Shown: in pieces, positions 11,429-20,788 of the stretch
How the letters are laid out: every line of letters starts with the position of its first letter
Numbering within the stretch: the stretch's first letter is position 1
Assembly: GCA_041605955.1 (NCBI GenBank)
Contig: JBFIXI010000075.1
Location: 1-20,788, forward strand
Source: JAHEJX01 sp041605955
GTDB taxonomy: Bacteria; Actinomycetota; Acidimicrobiia; Spongiisociales; UBA5794
DNA: 20,788 nucleotides
Direction: 5' to 3'
Notes under the pieces: generated by a model
The model's input: the letters and a program-made list of their open reading frames with translations, nothing else
Databases searched by the model: none
What the model was told of the DNA's origin: nothing
Made by a program: the position numbers and the translations under genes

Positions 11429-14400
11429 TTGACACGTGCGCGCGCGAAGCGGTTGTCGTTCGCAAAGATCCCCGAGGTTCAGGATCTACCCGATCTGTTG
11501 GCCGTTCAACACGATTCGTTTTCGTGGTTTCTCGAACATGGCCTGAAGCAGATCTTCGGTGAAGTCTCACCCATCGAGGACTTCACCGGGAACTTGGCTC
11601 TAGAGCTGACCGAGCATCGCTTCGGCGATCCGCCGCTCAGCATCGAGGAGGCCAAAGAGCAGGACGCCAACTACTCCAAGCCGCTTTTCGTGACCGCTCG
11701 TTTTCTCAACCGCGAGACCGGCGAGATCAAAGAGCAGCAGGTCTTCCTCGGTGACTTCCCGATGATGACCCCCAACGGCACGTTCATCATCAACGGAACC
11801 GAGCGGGTCGTGGTGAGCCAGTTGGTGCGGTCACCCGGCGTCTACTTCGACCAGTCGATCGACAAGACGTCGGACAAGGACGTGTTCAGCTCCAAGGTCA
11901 TTCCGGGCCGGGGCGCTTGGCTCGAGTTCGACACCGACAAGAAGGACACGGTCGGGGTTCGAGTCGATCGTAAGCGCCGCCAGTACGTGACCACGTTCCT
12001 GCGCGCTCTCGGATTCGGCGAGACCGATGAGGAGCTGCTGGCACTCTTCGACGGATCCCAGCTGATCGCCAACACCCTCGAGAAGGACCCGACCGATACC
12101 AAGGACGAGGCGCTGCTCGATCTCTATCGCAAGCTGCGCCCAGGCGAACTGACGACGGTGGAATCGGCCCGGGGGCTCATCAACACCCTCTTCTACAACC
12201 CGAAGCGCTACGACCTCACCCGGGTCGGCCGCTACAAGCTGGATCAGAAGTTCAGTCGCAAGCCCATGAACCTCGACCAATACCGGGTCGATGAGCACGG
12301 GCTGCTCAGCCACGACGACATGCTGGAGACCATCAAGTACCTGGTTGCCCTGCACGAAGGCACGGAGGGGTACCGCATCGACGACATCGACAATTTCGCC
12401 AACCGGCGAGTGCGCACCGTCGGCGAGCTGATCCAGAATCAGATCCGGGTTGGGCTGAGCCGACTCGAGCGCGTCGTGCGGGAGCGGATGACGACGCAAG
12501 ACCCCGAGTCGATCACGCCGCAGAGCCTCATCAACATTCGCCCCGTCGTCGCTTCTATCAAGGAGTTCTTCGGTACGAGCCAGCTGAGCCAGTTCATGGA
12601 CCAGCCCAACCCGCTGGCCGGCTTGACCCACCGTCGCCGCTTGTCGGCGCTCGGCCCGGGTGGCCTGTCCCGAGAACGCGCCGGCTTCGAGGTGCGCGAC
12701 GTCCATCCCTCCCACTACGGGCGGATGTGTCCCATCGAGACGCCGGAGGGGCCCAACATCGGCCTGATCGGCTCGTTGGCCAGCTTCGCCAAGGTGAACC
12801 GCTACGGCTTCATCGAGACACCGTATCGGCGAGTCGATAAGGGGAAGGTGACCGACAAGGTCGACTTCCTGACGGCGTCCGAAGAGGAGACCCACGTCAT
12901 CGCCCAGGCCAATGCCATGCTCAATGATGATGGTTCCTTCGTTCACGATCGGGTGTTGGTTCGCAAGACGGGCGGCGAGGTCGACTACGTGACGGCGAAG
13001 GAAGTCGACTACATGGACGTCTCGCCGAAGCAGGTGGTGTCGGTCTCGACTTCCCTCATCCCGTTCCTCGAGCACGACGACGCCAACCGGGCGCTGATGG
13101 GATCGAACATGCAACGGCAAGCGGTTCCGCTGCTCAACGCCGACGCACCGCTGGTGGGCACCGGAGTGGAGGCGCGGGCGGCCACCGACTCGGGTGATGT
13201 GATCGTCTCCCCGGTCTCGGGCGAGGTCGTCGATGTCACCGGCGACCACATCACGATCAAGGGCTCCAGCGACAACAAGAAGTACGTCAGTCAGCTACGC
13301 AAGTTCGAGCGTTCGAATCAGGGCACCTCGATCAACCAGAAGCCCATCGTCAAAGAGGGGGACAAGGTGCGCGCCGGCCAGGTGATCGCCGACGGGCCTT
13401 CGACCGACATGGGCGAGCTCGCGTTGGGTCGCAACCTGCTCGTCGCGTTCATGCCGTGGGAGGGCCACAACTTCGAGGACGCCATCATCATCTCGGAGCG
13501 TTTGGTCAAACAGGACGTGCTCACCTCGGTGCACATCGAGGAGCACGAGATCGAGGCGCGAGACACCAAGCTGGGGACCGAGGAGATCACCCGGGACATC
13601 CCGAATGTCGCTGAGGAGGTGCTGCACGATCTCGACGAGCGCGGCATCGTGCGTATCGGCGCCGAGGTCGGCCCCGGGGACTACTTGGTCGGCAAGGTGA
13701 CTCCGAAGGGCGAGACGGAACTGACTCCCGAGGAACGCCTGCTGCGTGCCATCTTCGGGGAGAAGGCTCGCGAGGTGCGCGACGTTTCACTGAAGGTGCC
13801 GCACGGCGAGTCCGGCAAGGCGATCGCGGTCAAGGAGTTTCGACGGGAAGACGGCTTCGACCTGCCTCCCGGCATGAACGAGCTCGTGCGGGTATACGTC
13901 GCTTCGATGCGCAAGATCTCCGAGGGTGACAAGCTGGCCGGCCGCCACGGCAACAAAGGCGTCATCGCCAAGATCCTCCCCGAAGAGGACATGCCGTTCC
14001 TCGAGGACGGAACGCCGGTTGACATCGTGCTGTCGCCGCTCGGGGTGCCCTCGCGGATGAACCTGGGCCAGATCCTCGAGACGCATCTCGGCTGGGCGGC
14101 GGCCCACGGCTGGGAAGCTTTCGACGACTTGGAGAGCCCGGCAGCCCAGGGTGCAGACCCATGGCAGACCGTGGCCACTCCGGTGTTCGACGGGGCGCAG
14201 GAGGCCGAGATCCTCAAGCTGCTCGAAGTCTCCAAGCCCAACCGCGACGGACAGAAGCTCATCGACGAGAACGGCAAGGCGCGCTTGTTCGATGGTCGCA
14301 GCGGCGAGCCCTTCGACTCCCCGGTCACGGTCGGTTACATCTACATCCTGAAGCTGGTCCACCTGGTCGACGACAAGATCCACGCCCGTTCGACCGGGCC

Positions 14401-14785
14401 CTACTCGATGATCACCCAGCAGCCGCTGGGAGGTAAGGCGCAGTTCGGTGGGCAGCGCTTCGGTGAGATGGAGGTGTGGGCCCTCGAGGCCTACGGAGCG
14501 GCCTATGCCTTGCAGGAGCTGCTGACGATCAAGTCGGACGACGTGCGAGGCCGGGTCAAGGTCTACGAGGCGATCGTCAAGGGCGAGAACATCCCGGAGC
14601 CGGGCATCCCCGAGTCATTCAAGGTGCTCGTCAAGGAGATGCAGAGCCTGTGCCTCAACGTCGAGATGCTCTCGGCGGGCGAGGAAGTCGAGCTCAAGGA
14701 GCTGGAGGAAGATGTCTTCCGCACTGCGGCTTCGCTCGGCATCGACATCTCCCGTCCGGAACGCGTCGAGAGCGCAGCCCCGTGA
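11429..14785 (+). CDS. rpoB: DNA-directed RNA polymerase subunit beta
   Basis: The 1118-residue beta subunit, which forms one pincer of the enzyme and much of the catalytic cleft. Seen in order are the N-terminal lobe (MMTPNGTFIINGTERVVVSQ), the rifampicin region FFGTSQLSQFMDQ... with Asp391, His401 and Ser406 matching E. coli D516, H526 and S531, then IETPEGPNIGLI, the catalytic-side DKLAGRHGNKGVI (residues 834-846), and the C-terminal clamp part (SDDVRGRVKVYEAIVKGENI). Pro393 stands where E. coli has Asn518. The length is standard for actinobacteria. Start TTG 11429 has AGAGGAG (11417-11423) at five bases. It is followed after 60 bp by rpoC. Confidence 0.98.
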   Translation: MTRARAKRLSFAKIPEVQDLPDLLAVQHDSFSWFLEHGLKQIFGEVSPIEDFTGNLALELTEHRFGDPPLSIEEAKEQDANYSKPLFVTARFLNRETGEIKEQQVFLGDFPMMTPNGTFIINGTERVVVSQLVRSPGVYFDQSIDKTSDKDVFSSKVIPGRGAWLEFDTDKKDTVGVRVDRKRRQYVTTFLRALGFGETDEELLALFDGSQLIANTLEKDPTDTKDEALLDLYRKLRPGELTTVESARGLINTLFYNPKRYDLTRVGRYKLDQKFSRKPMNLDQYRVDEHGLLSHDDMLETIKYLVALHEGTEGYRIDDIDNFANRRVRTVGELIQNQIRVGLSRLERVVRERMTTQDPESITPQSLINIRPVVASIKEFFGTSQLSQFMDQPNPLAGLTHRRRLSALGPGGLSRERAGFEVRDVHPSHYGRMCPIETPEGPNIGLIGSLASFAKVNRYGFIETPYRRVDKGKVTDKVDFLTASEEETHVIAQANAMLNDDGSFVHDRVLVRKTGGEVDYVTAKEVDYMDVSPKQVVSVSTSLIPFLEHDDANRALMGSNMQRQAVPLLNADAPLVGTGVEARAATDSGDVIVSPVSGEVVDVTGDHITIKGSSDNKKYVSQLRKFERSNQGTSINQKPIVKEGDKVRAGQVIADGPSTDMGELALGRNLLVAFMPWEGHNFEDAIIISERLVKQDVLTSVHIEEHEIEARDTKLGTEEITRDIPNVAEEVLHDLDERGIVRIGAEVGPGDYLVGKVTPKGETELTPEERLLRAIFGEKAREVRDVSLKVPHGESGKAIAVKEFRREDGFDLPPGMNELVRVYVASMRKISEGDKLAGRHGNKGVIAKILPEEDMPFLEDGTPVDIVLSPLGVPSRMNLGQILETHLGWAAAHGWEAFDDLESPAAQGADPWQTVATPVFDGAQEAEILKLLEVSKPNRDGQKLIDENGKARLFDGRSGEPFDSPVTVGYIYILKLVHLVDDKIHARSTGPYSMITQQPLGGKAQFGGQRFGEMEVWALEAYGAAYALQELLTIKSDDVRGRVKVYEAIVKGENIPEPGIPESFKVLVKEMQSLCLNVEMLSAGEEVELKELEEDVFRTAASLGIDISRPERVESAAP

Positions 14786-14845
14786 GGGAATACGAGTTTG
14801 TTGACACCAATGCACAGAACGACGAGAAGCGGGAGTTGAGGCCCA

Positions 14846-18766
<3,921 letters not shown>

Positions 18767-18786
18767 TCGCAGCCGTAATCGAATCC

Positions 18787-18818
18787 ACTGAGGGGCGGGC
18801 CATGGCCGGCCCCTCAGT
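18787..18818. terminator. Bidirectional terminator between rpoC and the convergent gene
   Basis: actgaggggc (18787-18796) pairs perfectly with gcccctcagt (18809-18818), enclosing gggccatggccg, which is itself partly self-complementary. It begins 20 bases after the rpoC stop and contains the stop codon (18814-18816) of the minus-strand gene. T tracts are absent. Confidence 0.6.
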
Positions 18819-19384
18819 CGCGTGGTGCGGGCTCCTCCGGCGTCGGCTCGGCAGTGAGCAGAGCCGACGCCACATCCACCATTCCACCGAGCTGCTCTTG
18901 GAAACCGTCCACCGAGGACCGGGTGGGGGCGGCCATGTAGAGGCCGGGGTGCCGCTAGGGCAAGGCCGACCAGATAGGTCGCAGGGGATTGGGTCAGAAA
19001 GCTGAGGGCGAACCCGACCAGCGCCATCGGCTCCGCCAGCGCGAAGATCGTGAACATCCGGATGCGGTAGCGGCTAACCGCTTCTGCTGCGCTGGCGACG
19101 GTCTGTCCCCGATTACGGACGATAAGCACTGCCACATAGCTGACAAACGCCACCGCCACCAGGATCACCACCGCCGTCGACTGGCCCATCGATCCGGCAC
19201 CTTCGAGCCCCAGCAGCCACAGCATCAGGAACAGCACGGCCAGCGCCGAGACGAAGGCCAGGTACACAAGTCGAAGTTGGTCCAATGGCGACAGGCCGCC
19301 GCCGGTGAGCGCCTTGGCGCCTCCCGGAATCAGTGCCCGGGGGAGGGCGGCGAGTGGCCGGCGCCATCCTGGGTCTTGACTCAC
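18814..19384 (-). CDS. Small hypothetical membrane protein with apparent frameshift
   Basis: From GTG 19384 the frame encodes a basic N-terminus and membrane segments at about residues 37-60, 68-89, 109-131 and a short one at 135-145. After residue 145 the frame turns into Arg/Pro-rich nonsense and runs antisense through the terminator into rpoC. Removing one base from the C4 tract (GGGG on the + strand, 18946-18949) restores a sensible end (GLYMAAPTRSSVDGFQEQLG...) that stops at 18814-18816 inside the terminator hairpin, giving 189 residues. So this is either a real frameshift mutation or a homopolymer sequencing error. I do not recognise the family and assign no function. The start lacks a spaced Shine-Dalgarno; TACTAT lies six bases upstream, so the mRNA may be leaderless. 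It is divergent from the ligase gene. Confidence 0.6.
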
Positions 19385-19498
19385 CTCTCAATAGTAGGGC
19401 GCGAGCCTGCCGTCCCCTGTTGTCTATGGCGACGCCGAGCGGCCCCGCGCCCCGAGCTCGGCGCCGATAGGATCCGGCCATCGTCAGGAAGGGGACCG

Positions 19499-20788
19499 GT
19501 GAGTGTCGAGGGCATGCTTTCGGTCGACCAGCTCGACGCGCTCTACAAGGCCGATGAGGTCGACACCGTAGTGGTCGGTTTCACCGATCACTACGGCCGG
19601 CTCATGGGCAAACGGTTCGACGCCGGATACTTCCTGGAGGTGGCGGCTACGGCCGGAACCCACGGCTGCAACTACCTGCTGACCGTGGACATGGAGATGG
19701 AGCCGGTTCCCGGCTACGACTACGCCAACTGGGAGCTGGGCTACGGCGACTTCCATCTGGTGCCCGACCTTGCCACGTTGCGGCGGGCGACTTGGCTGCC
19801 CCGTGCGGCGCTGGTGATTTGCGATGTCGAGGACGACGCGACCCACGAGCCGGTGGCGGTGGCGCCCCGCAGCATCTTGCGCCGTCAGGTCGACCGGGCA
19901 GCGGCGATGGGATTCACCGGGATGGCGGCCAGCGAGCTCGAATTCTTCCTCTACGCCGACTCATACCGGGAGGTCCACGACAAGGGGTACATCGGCTTGG
20001 ATCACGCCGGCTGGTACATCGAGGACTATCACCTCCTCCAAGGGGCCCGGGTCGACTCCTTCGTGGGGGCCGCCCGCCGCCACCTGCGCCACTCGGGGGT
20101 GCCGGTCGAGAACTCCAAGGGCGAGTTCGGCCGGGGCCAGCACGAGATCAACGTGCGGTACGACGAGCTGCTGGTGATGGCCGACCGCCACGTCGTGCTC
20201 AAACAATGCCTCAAAGAGACCGCCGATGCCCAGGGCGGCAGCGTGACGTTCATGGCCAAGCCTCACAGCGACGAGGCGGGCAGCTCGTGTCATCTGCATT
20301 TCAGCCTGTGGCGCGACGGCGCCAACGCCTTCGCCGGCGACCATGACATGGGCGGCTTCGGGGTGTCGGACGAGTTTCGCTGGTTCCTCGGCGGCTGGAT
20401 GCGCTACGTCGCCGACCTCATGCTGTTCTATGCGCCGACGGTCAACTCCTACAAGCGCTACCAGGACGCTTCGTGGGCTCCCACCCGGATCGCCTGGGCG
20501 CGGGACAACCGGACCGCCGGCTTCCGCGTCGTGGGCAACGGCCCCAGCCTTCGCATCGAGTGCCGCATTCCGGGCGCGGACACCAATCCGTATCTCGCGT
20601 TTGCCGCCTCGGTGGCGGCCGGATTGGCCGGCATCGAGGAGCGGGCCGAGCCGCCGGAGATCTTCGTCGGCGACGTCTACGCGGCGACCGACCTGGCGCG
20701 GGTCCCGTCGTCCCTCGACGACGCCGCCGCCAAGTTCGATACCAGCGGCTTCGCTCGGGCGACCCTCGGCGACGCCGTGGTCGACCAC
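19499..20788 (+). CDS. Glutamine synthetase family ligase, 5' part (possible gamma-glutamyl-amine ligase)
   Basis: 430 codons without a stop run to the window end, so the C-terminus is missing. The fold is the glutamine synthetase type: a beta-grasp N-terminus (VDTVVVGFTDHYGRLMGKRF), then catalytic metal and substrate motifs ASELEFFLY (144-152), KGEFGRGQHEINVRY (207-221), GSSCHLHFSLW (261-271), NSYKRY (316-321), SWAPTRIAWARDNRTAGFRVV (325-345) and RIECRIPGADTNPY (352-365). These enzymes join an amine to the gamma-carboxyl of glutamate using ATP. The flap Glu of true glutamine synthetase (E327, in a GxEAP context) appears to be Trp326 here, as I recall for several GlnA-like polyamine or amine ligases, so ammonia may not be the substrate (inference). 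The GTG start has AGGAAGGGGA (19486-19495). ATG 19514 is an alternative start. Confidence 0.88.
   Translation, partial: MSVEGMLSVDQLDALYKADEVDTVVVGFTDHYGRLMGKRFDAGYFLEVAATAGTHGCNYLLTVDMEMEPVPGYDYANWELGYGDFHLVPDLATLRRATWLPRAALVICDVEDDATHEPVAVAPRSILRRQVDRAAAMGFTGMAASELEFFLYADSYREVHDKGYIGLDHAGWYIEDYHLLQGARVDSFVGAARRHLRHSGVPVENSKGEFGRGQHEINVRYDELLVMADRHVVLKQCLKETADAQGGSVTFMAKPHSDEAGSSCHLHFSLWRDGANAFAGDHDMGGFGVSDEFRWFLGGWMRYVADLMLFYAPTVNSYKRYQDASWAPTRIAWARDNRTAGFRVVGNGPSLRIECRIPGADTNPYLAFAASVAAGLAGIEERAEPPEIFVGDVYAATDLARVPSSLDDAAAKFDTSGFARATLGDAVVDH

Noticed and set aside
11831..13249. A 472-codon minus-strand frame inside rpoB
   Set aside because: Antisense of a perfectly conserved rpoB; composition is typical of the complement of a GC-rich gene.
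14801..14806. Perfect TTGACA in the rpoB-rpoC spacer as an internal promoter
   Set aside because: No -10-like hexamer at 16-19 bp; probably chance.

Overview
The window is a chromosomal housekeeping locus from a high-GC bacterium, most likely an actinomycete (Actinomycetota). The evidence is the order rpmG, MaoC-type dehydratase, tRNA-Trp, secE, nusG, rplK, rplA, rplJ, rplL, rpoB, rpoC, together with GC-rich codon use, GTG/TTG starts and a beta prime subunit without the proteobacterial insertions. A deep-branching class such as Acidimicrobiia is a guess from overall sequence feel, not something proved here.

Layout. 2-973: 3' part of tuf (EF-Tu) with its terminator. 1205-4131: two unrelated accessory genes, an HTTM-family membrane protein (+) and trehalose synthase treS (-), convergent and 20 bp apart. 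4236-6254: rpmG (short L33 gene), a double-hotdog MaoC dehydratase equivalent to a fused HadA-HadB, an ECF sigma factor and its zinc-type anti-sigma factor, tightly spaced. 6334-7406: tRNA-Trp(CCA), secE, nusG. 7489-8759: rplK and rplA with tandem hairpins between them. 8760-9808: about 1 kb of non-coding, structured DNA ending in a probable L10 leader. 9809-11032: rplJ (with a long acidic tail) and rplL, then a terminator. 11033-11428: rpoB promoter and leader, with a perfect DnaA box and 13-bp tandem repeats. 11429-18766: rpoB and rpoC. 18814-19384 (-): a small membrane protein broken by an apparent +1 frameshift. 19499-20788: 5' part of a glutamine-synthetase-family ligase, cut by the window end.

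How the genes work together: most of the window makes the translation and transcription machinery. It encodes EF-Tu, L33, the L11/L1/L10/L12 stalk proteins, NusG, the beta and beta prime RNA polymerase subunits, and the SecE translocon subunit. The sigma/anti-sigma pair and the dehydratase are embedded in this block. treS (maltose-trehalose interconversion) and the HTTM gene look like an insertion between tuf and rpmG.

Most of the region is ordinary core genome and I see no defence system, CRISPR array or intact mobile element. The points most worth a second look are: an RpoC that has replaced all four cysteines of its second zinc site; an L10 protein with a roughly 100-residue acidic tail; a possible pseudoknot or switch in the L10 leader; a G-rich hairpin and G-quadruplex block in the 1-kb rplA-rplJ gap; and a tuf gene whose codon use differs sharply from all other ribosomal and RNA polymerase genes here.
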